Shown in pieces: positions 28,177-36,056 of a DNA stretch of 64,000 bases. This DNA comes from Flavobacteriaceae bacterium PS02334 (GTDB taxonomy: Bacteria; Bacteroidota; Bacteroidia; Flavobacteriales; Flavobacteriaceae). The notes under the pieces are model-generated. The model was not told where the DNA came from, did not search any database, and saw only the letters and a program-made list of their open reading frames with translations. The stretch is from positions 62,001-126,000 of the forward strand of contig JASCOH010000004.1 in assembly GCA_029959295.1 (NCBI GenBank). Reading direction: 5' to 3'. The translations under genes and the position numbers were made by a program. The first letter of the stretch is position 1. Each line of letters begins with the position of its first letter.

Positions 28177-28372
28177 AAAGCTACAAGTAGCTGTCAATCG
28201 CGGTGAATTGCTTCTTGAAAACTTCAAGAGGCAAAAAAACATAGTTGACAGCTCCAAGTAAACTTACTTTAGGCTGTCAACTGCAGTGAATTGCTTCTAG
28301 AAAGTTGCAAGAAGCAAAAAAACATAGTTGACGGCTTCAAGTAAGTTTACTTGGAGCTGTCAACTGCAATTT
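28177..28372. repeat. 83-bp tandem repeat with two conserved hairpins per unit
   Basis: The sequence GCTGTCAA recurs at 28190, 28273 and 28356, an exact 83-bp period. There are two complete units and a partial third. Hairpin A pairs TTGCTTCTTGAA (28208-28219) with TTCAAGAGGCAA (28223-28234); in unit 2 it pairs TTGCTTCT (28291-28298) with AGAAGCAA (28310-28317). Hairpin B pairs GTTGACAGC (28244-28252) with GCTGTCAAC (28273-28281). In unit 2 (28327-28364) 18 base pairs can form with only a 2-base loop. Differences between the copies largely keep the pairing, as expected if the RNA or cruciform structure matters. Confidence 0.75.
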
Positions 28373-28445
28373 TCAGCGTGTCTTTTTTTAAAAATGATAA
28401 AAAGCAGTAAAGTCGCCCTTGTATTTATTACAGCTTATTGAAATA

Positions 28446-28472
28446 AAAAACAGGACTGATGCGTCCTGTTTT
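28446..28472 (-). terminator. Intrinsic terminator of the exported-protein operon
   Basis: AAAACAGGAC and GTCCTGTTTT flank a TGATGC loop, with a T run on the minus strand. It lies just past the stop codon at 28476. Confidence 0.82.
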
Positions 28473-28475
28473 CTG

Positions 28476-28877
28476 TTATTCATTTTTTACTGTGATTGTT
28501 ATTTCTTCATTGAATTTATATTCGCCTTTTTTAAAAATTTCTTTGTTTGGCAAAACAATTTCATAGGTGTAGATGCCTTTTGACAGTTCAAAAACGCATT
28601 CTTTTCCGTCTTTTTGGATTACCAGTTCTTTTTTCTGAACATTGCCTTCTTCATCTTTGCCAGTTAGGCTGAAAGTTATTTTTTCTGTAAGCTTGTTTTT
28701 TATACAGACGCTTTCAACAATTTTAGAATCAGATGATTTGGTTTCACTCTTCCCATTCTTGAAAAATGATAGCCCATTTACTAATACTTCGCCAGCTTTT
28801 AATGTTTTATCAAAGTCAGATTGGGAATACACTGAAGAAGAAAAAATCAGAAGAAAAATTATAATTCTAGTTTTCAT
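28476..28877 (-). CDS. Small exported protein of unknown function
   Basis: 133 residues. A signal peptide ending near VYSQS precedes a mainly beta-strand protein (for example KITFSLTGKDEEGNVQKKEL and GIYTYEIVLPNKEIFKKGEY), suggesting an Ig-like or small beta-sandwich domain. No catalytic residues, lipobox or sorting domain was seen. It is the last gene of a three-gene unit with the thioredoxin-like and 146-residue exported proteins. It starts 10 bp after the stop of the thioredoxin-like gene. Function is not assigned. Confidence 0.72.
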   Translation of the reverse strand: MKTRIIIFLLIFSSSVYSQSDFDKTLKAGEVLVNGLSFFKNGKSETKSSDSKIVESVCIKNKLTEKITFSLTGKDEEGNVQKKELVIQKDGKECVFELSKGIYTYEIVLPNKEIFKKGEYKFNEEITITVKNE

Positions 28878-28887
28878 TTAGTTTTCA

Positions 28888-29448
28888 TTAATGCTGTCCC
28901 TGATTAGAATTATCTTCTATAACCTTGCTAAGCTTTTCCATATTTACTTCATTGTCACTGCTTCTGTAAAGCACTTTTTTATTTTTAATCACTGCGATAT
29001 ATGGTATTTGTTCGGAAGAAACTTTAAACAATGAGCTTTTTACATAGTAGTCAATGAAATCAATATTAGAATAAATACTATCTCTATTTGCGAAATGACT
29101 AAGAGTAATATCATGAGATTTAAGAAATTCATTTTTACTAATAATTTTCTTGCACTTAAGTGTGTCTTTTTCAGTTGAAAGAGTGAAAAATTGTACATCC
29201 TTATCTTCAAATTGCTTGCTTAAGCTATCAAGTTCTGGCAAACTTTCTATACAGGGCTTACACCAAGAAGCCCAAAGGTCAACTACAATTAATTTGTCAG
29301 AATTATAAATCTTATAAAAATCACTTTGATAATAGCTATTTGCTGTGTTTTCATCTTGATTAAATTTAATTTCGGTTTTGCCTATCGCAAAAAAGATAAT
29401 TAGGACAATTAAGAATATCAAAAGTACAGTAACAATAATTTTTTTCAT
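28888..29448 (-). CDS. Membrane-anchored TlpA-like thioredoxin-fold protein
   Basis: 186 residues. An N-terminal hydrophobic segment (IIVTVLLIFLIVLIIFFAIG) acts as an uncleaved anchor or signal. It is followed by a thioredoxin fold with WASWCKPC at 59-66 (Cys63 and Cys66) and a cis-Pro region around SSEQIPYIAVI. This is the layout of TlpA/ResA-type periplasmic thiol-disulfide reductases. The middle gene of a three-gene minus-strand unit: 31 bp after the 146-residue exported protein and 10 bp before the 133-residue one. Its neighbours have few cysteines except the 146-residue protein, whose WWCRKF, AGCEY and LICF cysteines could be a substrate (inference). Confidence 0.87.
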   Translation of the reverse strand: MKKIIVTVLLIFLIVLIIFFAIGKTEIKFNQDENTANSYYQSDFYKIYNSDKLIVVDLWASWCKPCIESLPELDSLSKQFEDKDVQFFTLSTEKDTLKCKKIISKNEFLKSHDITLSHFANRDSIYSNIDFIDYYVKSSLFKVSSEQIPYIAVIKNKKVLYRSSDNEVNMEKLSKVIEDNSNQGQH

Positions 29449-29479
29449 AAGTAATAATTATTAAGATATTAAATTACGC

Positions 29480-29920
29480 CTATTTTATTTTCTCTAAAAT
29501 CACTTCTAAATATGTTTCATCATCAAAAGTTACAATTTTATTTTTTTCAGGTTTCACCATCCATTTTGCACCTTCAATCTCCTCAGGATTAATTTTAGTT
29601 ACTATTACAGATTCAATTTGCTTTGAGGAAATTTTGCCTGAACTGCTTTCAATCAATTCGCTAGTTTTAATATAGCCTGTCGCATGTGCTGTACCGTCCT
29701 TTTCAAATGTAGCATTAAAACCACCATAACCATTCGGCTGAAAGCATATTAGTACCTCTGTTGATATTGAGATATATTCACATCCAGCAGTAATAGTAAA
29801 TTTTCTACACCACCATCCTTTTTTTCCTTGTATTTGATTTACGACATCTGTTTTCGTCTGTGAAAATGAATTTTGAGAAAATACTACCATAGCAAATATG
29901 CTAAATAAAAATGTTTTCAT
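29480..29920 (-). CDS. Small exported protein of unknown function with conserved-looking cysteines
   Basis: 146 residues. Signal peptide MKTFLFSIFAMVVFSQNSFS. The mature part is beta-rich with Trp-Trp-Cys (GWWCRKF), AGCEYIS and EVLICFQPNGYG, giving three cysteines near the N-terminus. The overall size and strand pattern would fit a lipocalin-like barrel, but no motif proves it. First gene of the three-gene unit that is divergent from the XRE regulator gene. A TTCTCGAGAA palindrome (29966-29975) lies in its upstream region. Confidence 0.7.
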   Translation of the reverse strand: MKTFLFSIFAMVVFSQNSFSQTKTDVVNQIQGKKGWWCRKFTITAGCEYISISTEVLICFQPNGYGGFNATFEKDGTAHATGYIKTSELIESSSGKISSKQIESVIVTKINPEEIEGAKWMVKPEKNKIVTFDDETYLEVILEKIK

Positions 29921-29965
29921 ATTAAAATAATTTAAATTTATTAGTAATTGTTTTAAAAAAAATAT

Positions 29966-29975
29966 TTCTCGAGAA
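29966..29975. promoter_or_regulatory. Perfect palindrome TTCTCGAGAA in the divergent promoter region
   Basis: Ten-base perfect dyad between the divergent exported-protein operon and the XRE gene; a candidate operator. A second partial dyad, GGAA-N7-TTCC, lies at about 30018-30032. Confidence 0.35.
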
Positions 29976-30053
29976 TTTTTGTTAAAGCAAATTTGAAGAC
30001 AATTAACTTACCATTTAGGAAAAAAACATTCCAAAAAGGAAAATTTAAAATAT

Positions 30054-30085
30054 TTTGATTTAAATAAGTTAAATTTTTATATTAG
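30054..30085 (+). promoter_or_regulatory. Promoter of the XRE gene
   Basis: TTTG (30054-30057), 20 bp spacer, TATATTAG (30078-30085), one mismatch to TAnnTTTG. Transcription would start near 30092, giving a very short leader before the ATG at 30101. Confidence 0.5.
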
Positions 30086-30100
30086 CTAAAAATATAAGCC

Positions 30101-30501
30101 ATGAAAATAGGAGATAAACTACAATTGCTAAGAAAACTTAAAGGCCTAACACAAGAAGAATTTGCAGTATTGTTAAATATGGAAAGAAGGTCTTATGCGA
30201 ATCTTGAAAACAACTCTACCAAAATTGATGTTTCCAGAATGACTCAAATCGCAAAAATTTATGGCATAGAACTAGAAGAATTATTGAGCTTTGACGAGAA
30301 GAGCGTGTTTGACAAGTGCTTCAATAAAAATGTTGAGGATTTTTTTCGGTAGAAAAAATCAAACTAGCTACATCTAGTGAAGAGCGTGAATTTTTTATAG
30401 AACAAATCAAATTTTTAGTTGATTCCTTTAATGAAGAAAGAAAAGTGTTTCTAGAAGCAATTGTTAATTTGAAAAATACAATTGAAAATATTACTCAATA
30501 G
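30101..30501 (+). CDS. XRE-family HTH regulator with a -1 frameshift (or broken) C-terminal part
   Basis: The first frame (30101-30352, 83 residues) is a complete XRE helix-turn-helix: IGDKLQLLRKLKGLTQEEFA, then LLNMERRSYANLENNSTKID. It stops at 30350-30352. The -1 frame continues as VEKIKLATSSEEREF and NEERKVFLEAIVNLKN to a TAG at 30499-30501, a coiled-coil tail usual for such regulators. The frames meet at seven T residues (30340-30346) placed as T TTT TTT, a canonical slippery heptamer. The full product would be about 133 residues. Either ribosomes shift here, or one T was lost and the gene makes only the short form; the sequence alone cannot decide. It is divergent from the exported-protein operon, its likely target. 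Confidence 0.7.
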
Positions 30502-30522
30502 CTTGCCAAAGAAATATGCCTC

Positions 30523-31218
30523 ATGAAACACATGAAAAACCTTTTTGTTTTACTCTTAATCTTTACTTCCTTGAAACTATTCAGCCAGAAAAAGCCGGCA
30601 ATGGATTGGCCCAACTTACAGAAATATGCAACCGAAAACGAAAGCTTAGGAACAGCAGTTGCCAAAAACAGAATTGTCTGGATGGGCGATTCGATTACGG
30701 AATTCTGGATTGCAACAGACGGTGATTTCTTCAAAAACAAGCCTTATATCAATCGCGGTATCAGTGGCCAGACGACTTCGCAAATGCTACTTCGCTTTCG
30801 CCAGGATGTCATCAACTTAAAGCCTGAAATGGTAGTAATCCTTGCCGGAATCAATGATATTGCTGAAAACACAGGTCCGATTTCATTAGAGAATATCTTA
30901 GGGAATATTACATCTATGGCTGAATTAGCAAAGGCCAACAACATTAAGGTGGTGCTGTCATCGGTATTGCCTGCGAATAAATTTCCGTGGCGGCCTGATT
31001 TGCAACCTGCCGATAAGGTGATTCAATTGAACACGATGCTTCAAAAATATTGCAAGGATAACAATCTTGCCTACATCGATTATTATTCAAAAATGGCAGA
31101 CAGCGAAAAAGGATTGGACGTGAAATTCACCAATGACGGCGTTCACCCAACCCTTTCTGGATATAAAATAATGGAGCCTTTGGCAGAAGAAGCTATAGCA
31201 AAAGCGAAGAAAAACTAA
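30523..31218 (+). CDS. SGNH/GDSL-type esterase, exported
   Basis: 231 residues with an N-terminal signal peptide (LFVLLLIFTSLKLFSQK). All SGNH blocks are present: GDSITE with Ser57 (block I), ISGQTTSQ with the Gly (II), AGINDI with the Asn (III), and DGVHPTLSGY with the catalytic Asp-His (V). These hydrolases remove acyl or acetyl groups from lipids or glycans; periplasmic or secreted location suggests carbohydrate or lipid deacylation. An ATG nine bases later (MKNLFVLL) is an equally plausible start. It overlaps the convergent esterase gene by 4 bp, with no terminator between. Confidence 0.9.
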   Translation: MKHMKNLFVLLLIFTSLKLFSQKKPAMDWPNLQKYATENESLGTAVAKNRIVWMGDSITEFWIATDGDFFKNKPYINRGISGQTTSQMLLRFRQDVINLKPEMVVILAGINDIAENTGPISLENILGNITSMAELAKANNIKVVLSSVLPANKFPWRPDLQPADKVIQLNTMLQKYCKDNNLAYIDYYSKMADSEKGLDVKFTNDGVHPTLSGYKIMEPLAEEAIAKAKKN

Positions 31219-32141
31219 TCGCAGAAACCATAAGATTCTGCCTCTTTTGGCGCTTTCTTGCCAGTTTTGAAAATCGTGTGCTGCTTCACTTTTCTGCCTG
31301 CAAGAATATCATTTAAGAAGGTCAAGATATAAGACTGGTCTTTCTCAAAAAGCGTCCCGCTGTATTCGTGGCCGCCGTTGCAATAAGTGAAAAGCGAAAC
31401 AGAGCCGTTCATCTGCATGACGTGCTTGTAGATCGAATAAGAGCCAAAAAGCATTAGCCAATTGCTGGAATTTGTCTTGCAGAGATGGTGCGCCGCAGTT
31501 CCATAAGGCACGGTCACGTCGCCGCTGCCATGAAAAAAAAGCATCGGAATCAGGTTTTTTTCTGTAATTAAATTCAAGTCCATGATGGCACCTGCGCCTG
31601 AAACCAGTCCGGCATATTTGAAGTCTTTCGGAAGCGTATTTTTAGCATACAAATTCATTGTCTTGAAATCCCAAAAAGCGGTGTGAAGCACCGTTTCGGC
31701 ACCCGCGCTTGAACCGGCAATAAAAATCTTATCAGGATCAATATTGTATTTCTTGGCGTTTTTTATAAAGAAGGAAGTAGCCAGCCACAAGTCATTAGCA
31801 CCGTGCTGAAATGCTTTTATTTTATCAGAAAGCACGCCGTCACAGCCAAATTTTTTCCCTTTTACATATAATGTATACGTGATCGTGGCCGTTGCAAAAC
31901 CGTTTCCTGATAAATATTTGCAAATGCTGTGTCCCGATTCTCTTTCGCCTCCCGAAAAACCGCCACCATGCACATAAAGCACCAAAGGCAACTTGCTTTT
32001 TGAATCTGATTTCTCAGGAAGAAACAAATCTAAGTCTAATTTCAGGGTATCATTTTGGAAATAAGTAAGCGTCGTCATCTGCTGTGCAAAAGCAATCTGA
32101 ACCGCAAAAAAGAAAATTGTGCTAAGTAAAATCTTTTTCAT
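31215..32141 (-). CDS. Exported alpha/beta-hydrolase esterase (carboxylesterase-like)
   Basis: 308 residues. Signal peptide MKKILLSTIFFFAVQIAFAQ. The oxyanion-hole motif is HGGGFSGG (58-65), the nucleophile elbow is GSSAG with Ser145, and the likely catalytic acid and His are in the C-terminal quarter (FFHGSGDVTVPYG and CNGGHEYSG). The HGGG pattern places it with hormone-sensitive-lipase or feruloyl-esterase-like enzymes, so an ester substrate from lipids or plant glycans is plausible. Its last 4 bp overlap the SGNH esterase gene on the other strand, so two exported esterases are arranged tail to tail. Confidence 0.88.
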   Translation of the reverse strand: MKKILLSTIFFFAVQIAFAQQMTTLTYFQNDTLKLDLDLFLPEKSDSKSKLPLVLYVHGGGFSGGERESGHSICKYLSGNGFATATITYTLYVKGKKFGCDGVLSDKIKAFQHGANDLWLATSFFIKNAKKYNIDPDKIFIAGSSAGAETVLHTAFWDFKTMNLYAKNTLPKDFKYAGLVSGAGAIMDLNLITEKNLIPMLFFHGSGDVTVPYGTAAHHLCKTNSSNWLMLFGSYSIYKHVMQMNGSVSLFTYCNGGHEYSGTLFEKDQSYILTFLNDILAGRKVKQHTIFKTGKKAPKEAESYGFCD

Positions 32142-32204
32142 CTGTGGTAGGTTTTTGGGGTTTTTGAACTCTAATTTAATTCTTTTTTAGCACAAATTCA
32201 AGAG

Positions 32205-33176
32205 CTAAAACGACTTTGTTATTGAATTGACGATCATTTCGGCATGAATTCTAGAATTTTCAATAAACCATTTCTGCGTCTCCATTCCACCGCAAACGAC
32301 GCCAGCGAGATAAAGTCCTTTCACGTTAGTTTCCATAGTTTCAGGATTGTATTCAGGAACTTTTAAGTCATCCTCAGAAAGATGAATGCCCATTGCCGTG
32401 AGGAATTCTAAGTTTGGACGATAGCCTGTAAGCGCTAAAACAAAATCATTTTCAAGCGTAATTTTTCCTTCGGGCGTAGTAATTTCCACTTCATTTTCTC
32501 GAATTTCAATAAGTTCAGATTCAAAATAAGCCTTGATGCTTCCTTCGGCAATTCTATTTTCAATGTCGGGCTTTGCCCAATATTTTACGCGCTTGTTGAT
32601 TTCATTTTTTCGGATAACCATCGTCACTTGAGCGCCTTTTCGATAACATTCTAAAGCCGCATCGACAGAAGAGTTATTCGCACCGACAACCAGAATCTTG
32701 CGGAAAGCATATTCATGGGCTTCTTTGTAATAATGGCTGACTTTCGGCAAATCTTCACCAGGAATATCCATGTATAAAGGAATATCATAAAATCCGGTAG
32801 CAATAATTATAGTAGAACTTGAATAGATTTTCTTGTCGGTAATGACTTCAAAAGAATTGTCGTTCTGTTTCAGCACACTTTTCACATTTTCAAACAGGTT
32901 GATGTTGAAATTAAAGTAGCGGTGAATGTTGCGATAATATTCTAAAGCTTCTTGGCGTCCAGGTTTTGGCGCAATACAATTAAAAGGAATGTCGCCAATT
33001 TCAAGCCGTTCTGCTGTAGAAAAAAAAGTCATATATAACGGATAATTGAAAATGCTGTTTACCAAAGCTCCCTTTTCAAGAATCAGATAGTTTAGGTTTT
33101 TCTTTTGTGCTTCAATCGCGCAAGCCAAGCCGATTGGGCCGCCGCCGACAATTATCAGGTCGTATTTTGTATTCAT
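32205..33176 (-). CDS. ypdA: YpdA-type NAD(P)/FAD oxidoreductase, putative bacillithiol disulfide reductase
   Basis: 323 residues. An FAD-binding Rossmann start DLIIVGGGPIGLACAIEA and a second nucleotide-binding motif (KILVVGANNSSVDAALECYR) are clear. The family-typical segment ILEKGALVNSIFNYP, followed by MTFFSTAERLEIGDIPF, matches YpdA. YpdA reduces bacillithiol disulfide with NADPH, working with bacilliredoxins in redox balance. There is no CxxC redox pair, as expected for this family. No bacillithiol synthesis genes are in the window. Monocistronic, with dispersed inverted repeats upstream (33218-33291). Confidence 0.9.
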   Translation of the reverse strand: MNTKYDLIIVGGGPIGLACAIEAQKKNLNYLILEKGALVNSIFNYPLYMTFFSTAERLEIGDIPFNCIAPKPGRQEALEYYRNIHRYFNFNINLFENVKSVLKQNDNSFEVITDKKIYSSSTIIIATGFYDIPLYMDIPGEDLPKVSHYYKEAHEYAFRKILVVGANNSSVDAALECYRKGAQVTMVIRKNEINKRVKYWAKPDIENRIAEGSIKAYFESELIEIRENEVEITTPEGKITLENDFVLALTGYRPNLEFLTAMGIHLSEDDLKVPEYNPETMETNVKGLYLAGVVCGGMETQKWFIENSRIHAEMIVNSITKSF

Positions 33177-33217
33177 AGTAAAAAGTTTGCCTCGGGATTA
33201 TTTATGAGGAAAAATTA

Positions 33218-33291
33218 CCGCAGATTCGCAGATTTATAAAGAGAAGTTTCATTCATTACAAATATTTTAATAAAAAATCTGCGAATCTGCG
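33218..33291. repeat. Inverted dispersed repeat, CGCAGATTCGCAGATTT family
   Basis: CGCAGATTCGCAGATTT at 33219-33235 is matched exactly in reverse at 33275-33291 (17 bp). The same 17-mer family recurs at 52111-52130 and 52248-52266, so this is a dispersed element. It lies between the CYTH and ypdA genes. Confidence 0.75.
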
Positions 33292-33319
33292 ATAACTTCC
33301 AACACAATCTGCAGTCGTT

Positions 33320-33790
33320 TTATTTCCAGTTTTTATATGGATTGTTGCTCAAATAAGCGTTGTAATATCTTTCGTCATTGGTTACTTCTTTGCCGAGCCA
33401 AGTAGGTTTTTCAAAAGATTCTTCTTCTGAATTTAATTCAATTTCAGCAACGACAAGGCCTTCGTTATCGCCAAAAAATTCGTCTACTTCATAGGTATGA
33501 TTTCCAACTTCTACTTCGTAGCGAATTTTGTCGATGACACCGCTTTCGCATAATTTTAGTAAATTCTTGGCATCGACAAGAGCGATTTCAGTTTCCCATT
33601 CAAAACGTGACATTCCGGTCTCGTTTCCTTTTCCTTTGATGGTTACAAAACCTATTTCGCCTTTGATTCTGACCCGAACCGTGCGTTCTGGATGGCTGTT
33701 TAAGTAGCCCTGGGCAATGTGATTTTTATGTAAGGCTTCCGACTTGAAAGCATCGGAAGTGACGAGAAATTTTCTTTCGATCTCCAGCAT
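33320..33790 (-). CDS. CYTH-domain protein (triphosphate tunnel metalloenzyme family)
   Basis: 156 residues, one CYTH domain. The N-terminus LEIERKFLV has the ExExK signature (Glu3, Glu5, Lys7). Charged residues lining the tunnel are visible in TVRVRIKGEIGFVTIKGKG, RYEVEVGNHTYEVDEFFGDN and VAEIEL. Single-domain bacterial CYTH proteins mostly hydrolyse inorganic triphosphate or act on other nucleoside triphosphates; a class IV adenylate cyclase role is possible but less likely. Cytosolic, apparently monocistronic. Confidence 0.92.
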   Translation of the reverse strand: MLEIERKFLVTSDAFKSEALHKNHIAQGYLNSHPERTVRVRIKGEIGFVTIKGKGNETGMSRFEWETEIALVDAKNLLKLCESGVIDKIRYEVEVGNHTYEVDEFFGDNEGLVVAEIELNSEEESFEKPTWLGKEVTNDERYYNAYLSNNPYKNWK

Positions 33791-33874
33791 ATTATGATAT
33801 TTTTAAGCAACGAATTTACGGATTAATGCGCCTCAATTCGTATTTTTACAGTTAAAGCTTAAGCTACTTCCCTC

Positions 33875-35956
33875 ATGAAATTTAAAAAAACAAAGCCAAA
33901 ACTTTCCGCGACTTCCTTTTTAAGCCATTATTTTGATGAAAGTCAGCTTTGGATTCAAGCGAATGATGAAATTGAATTATTAGTACAGTTTGTAGAAATA
34001 ATCCGTCCGATAAAACCTAAAACCACTATTGTTCTTGACATCAGCGAAATTTTAGATTTCCTAAAAAAGAATGATTTTATACGATTGCAGCTTTCTTATT
34101 ATCTGAAGAAATTGCTTCTCAACAAAAAATTCAACAAATTTCTTTCTGATGCCGGAATCCTTCAAGACGTGGATTTTATTTTCGAGGTAAGGAAGAGGCT
34201 TTTTTCAAAACTGCTTCCCTTCCAGCCTAAAAAAGATTCGCTGGAATATGTCTTGAACCAAGTTTTTTATAAAGATACCGATGCCATTTGGGTCAATAAG
34301 ATTCCGTTTTCACAATTGGAAGAATTGCACGATCTCTTGCTTTTCAGCTCAATTTATGAAACCGCAAAAGAAGATTCTGTCCTCTCAGAATTGTTGCTTT
34401 CCATGAACATTATCACGCAGAGAATCAGTGGCCGCGCGATGGAAACCGACGTAATCAAAATGGTTCCTGAATATGACAATCTCGACAGTCCGTTTGTGGC
34501 TTTTGAGAAAGAACTGCACCAGATTGATGACCGCATTCGAAATGCTGAAAACGAGCATTACATCACTTCTTCCGACTTGTTCTACAAACAGCTTTTGATC
34601 TTGCACAAGCAGTGTATTGATTTTGTGGAAAAGGCATTTACAAACACTTCGAAATATGGAATTTCGCTTCGCGTAAACCAGAATCTGCTACGCATAAGAC
34701 AGCAATTGCACCGATTGAAAGTGCTGATTCCTGTTTTAGTCGTGGACAATGAAGAAAGCAAAAAGCGCAACGGAATTCATCTCGCTTTAAAGCTTATAAA
34801 ATACAATTGCTACAAAAATAATGTTCGTGATCTGGTCAGTGAAAGTACCCAACTTTTATCGTATGAAGTCACGCAACATACTGCAAAGACTGGTGAAAAA
34901 TATATCACCGAAAGCAAATCTGAATATTTTAAAATGTTCAAGGCCGCTTTGGGAGGCGGTTTGATCGTAGGAATTCTTTGCATCATAAAAGTGCTCTTGG
35001 GAAAAATCCATACCAGTGATTTTGGGCACGCTTTTTTATACAGCATGAATTATTCCTTAGGTTTTATCGCTATTTATCTCTGCGGTTTTACTTTGGCGAC
35101 AAAACAGCCAGCAATGACCGCTTCGGCGTTGATTCGCGCGTTGGAACAAGGGATGAAAAAACAGGGGAAACCTTCGGAAAAACATTATGCTTTTGCCGTT
35201 TTGTTTGCTAGGGTTTTCCGTTCGCAGTTTATTGCTTTTGTGGGGAACGTGATTATGGCTTTCCCTGTTTCCCTGTTTGGAATTTGGCTTATTGACTACA
35301 CTTTTGAATATAATATTGCGGCTTCAAAATGGACAAAATTACTGACTGATTTGAGTCCGATTCATTCGCCGGCAATTTTTCACGCTGCGATTGCTGGAAT
35401 TTTTCTTTTCTTGTCAGGAATTATCTCCGGAAGTATTGCCAACAGAGACAAACACGGCCAAGTTTACTATAGAATTCAAGAACATCCGTTGCTGAAGAAA
35501 AGTTTTGGGAAAGAAAAGACGAAGAAATTTGCAGAAATTTATGAAAAGAAATGGGCTGGCGTGATTTCAAATTTTTGGTTCGGAATTTTCATGGGTTCGA
35601 CGGCTTCCATCGGATTATTTTTCGGATTAGATTTAGATATCCGCCACATTACTTTTGCCAGCGGCAATCTGGCGTTGGGTATGTATGGCGGAGATTTCAT
35701 GATGTCGATGAAATATGTAACTTGGGGGATTATAGGCATCGGCGTAATCGGATTGGTGAATTTCTTGGTAAGTTTTGCACTATCATTAGGACTCGCTTTT
35801 CGTTCAAGAAATATTCCGTTGATGGAAATCCGCTACATTATTTCTTCAATCTGGCAACATTTTAAGTTCAAGCCGATGAGCTTCTTTTTTCCTTCAGAAA
35901 GCAAATACAAATCAGATATTGAGAAAATTTATCTGACTTCAGGAGAGAAAAAATAA
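33875..35956 (+). CDS. SpecificRecomb (Gcr-like) family membrane protein
   Basis: 693 residues. It resembles the family named site-specific recombinase (Gcr-like). The N-terminal ~340 residues are soluble and helical. The C-terminal half has about six hydrophobic segments, for example ALGGGLIVGILCIIKVLLG, SLGFIAIYLCGFTLA, IAFVGNVIMAFPVSLFGIWL and GIIGIGVIGLVNFLVSFALS. I see none of the catalytic signatures of serine or tyrosine recombinases. The family name goes back to an old functional report; an integral membrane protein is what the sequence shows, so a true recombinase role is doubtful. It is followed 61 bp later by a promoter element for dinB on the same strand. Confidence 0.8.
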   Translation: MKFKKTKPKLSATSFLSHYFDESQLWIQANDEIELLVQFVEIIRPIKPKTTIVLDISEILDFLKKNDFIRLQLSYYLKKLLLNKKFNKFLSDAGILQDVDFIFEVRKRLFSKLLPFQPKKDSLEYVLNQVFYKDTDAIWVNKIPFSQLEELHDLLLFSSIYETAKEDSVLSELLLSMNIITQRISGRAMETDVIKMVPEYDNLDSPFVAFEKELHQIDDRIRNAENEHYITSSDLFYKQLLILHKQCIDFVEKAFTNTSKYGISLRVNQNLLRIRQQLHRLKVLIPVLVVDNEESKKRNGIHLALKLIKYNCYKNNVRDLVSESTQLLSYEVTQHTAKTGEKYITESKSEYFKMFKAALGGGLIVGILCIIKVLLGKIHTSDFGHAFLYSMNYSLGFIAIYLCGFTLATKQPAMTASALIRALEQGMKKQGKPSEKHYAFAVLFARVFRSQFIAFVGNVIMAFPVSLFGIWLIDYTFEYNIAASKWTKLLTDLSPIHSPAIFHAAIAGIFLFLSGIISGSIANRDKHGQVYYRIQEHPLLKKSFGKEKTKKFAEIYEKKWAGVISNFWFGIFMGSTASIGLFFGLDLDIRHITFASGNLALGMYGGDFMMSMKYVTWGIIGIGVIGLVNFLVSFALSLGLAFRSRNIPLMEIRYIISSIWQHFKFKPMSFFFPSESKYKSDIEKIYLTSGEKK

Positions 35957-36012
35957 CTCAAATTCGCAGCATAGAAATTTGTGAATTAGTGGCAAATTTT
36001 ATTGTTTTCAAT

Positions 36013-36020
36013 TACATTTG
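36013..36020 (+). promoter_or_regulatory. -7 promoter element TACATTTG of dinB
   Basis: Exact TAnnTTTG match. It overlaps the upstream in-frame ATG at 36018, so the dinB start is taken at 36057. Confidence 0.55.
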
Positions 36021-36056
36021 GAATTAGAATCAGCACTACTTTTTCTAGGGAGATTT

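Larger units (their letters stand above)
28056..28475. other. Gene-free region with structured tandem repeat
   Basis: 420 bp between two minus-strand genes. Most of it is an 83-bp tandem repeat with two hairpins per unit (28177-28372). The terminator of the 28476-28877 gene occupies 28446-28472. No coding sequence was recognised. Confidence 0.6.

Noticed and set aside
28177-28372. Possible CRISPR array
   Set aside because: Only two full units, an 83-bp period with no variable spacers, and no cas genes; the units match along their whole length.
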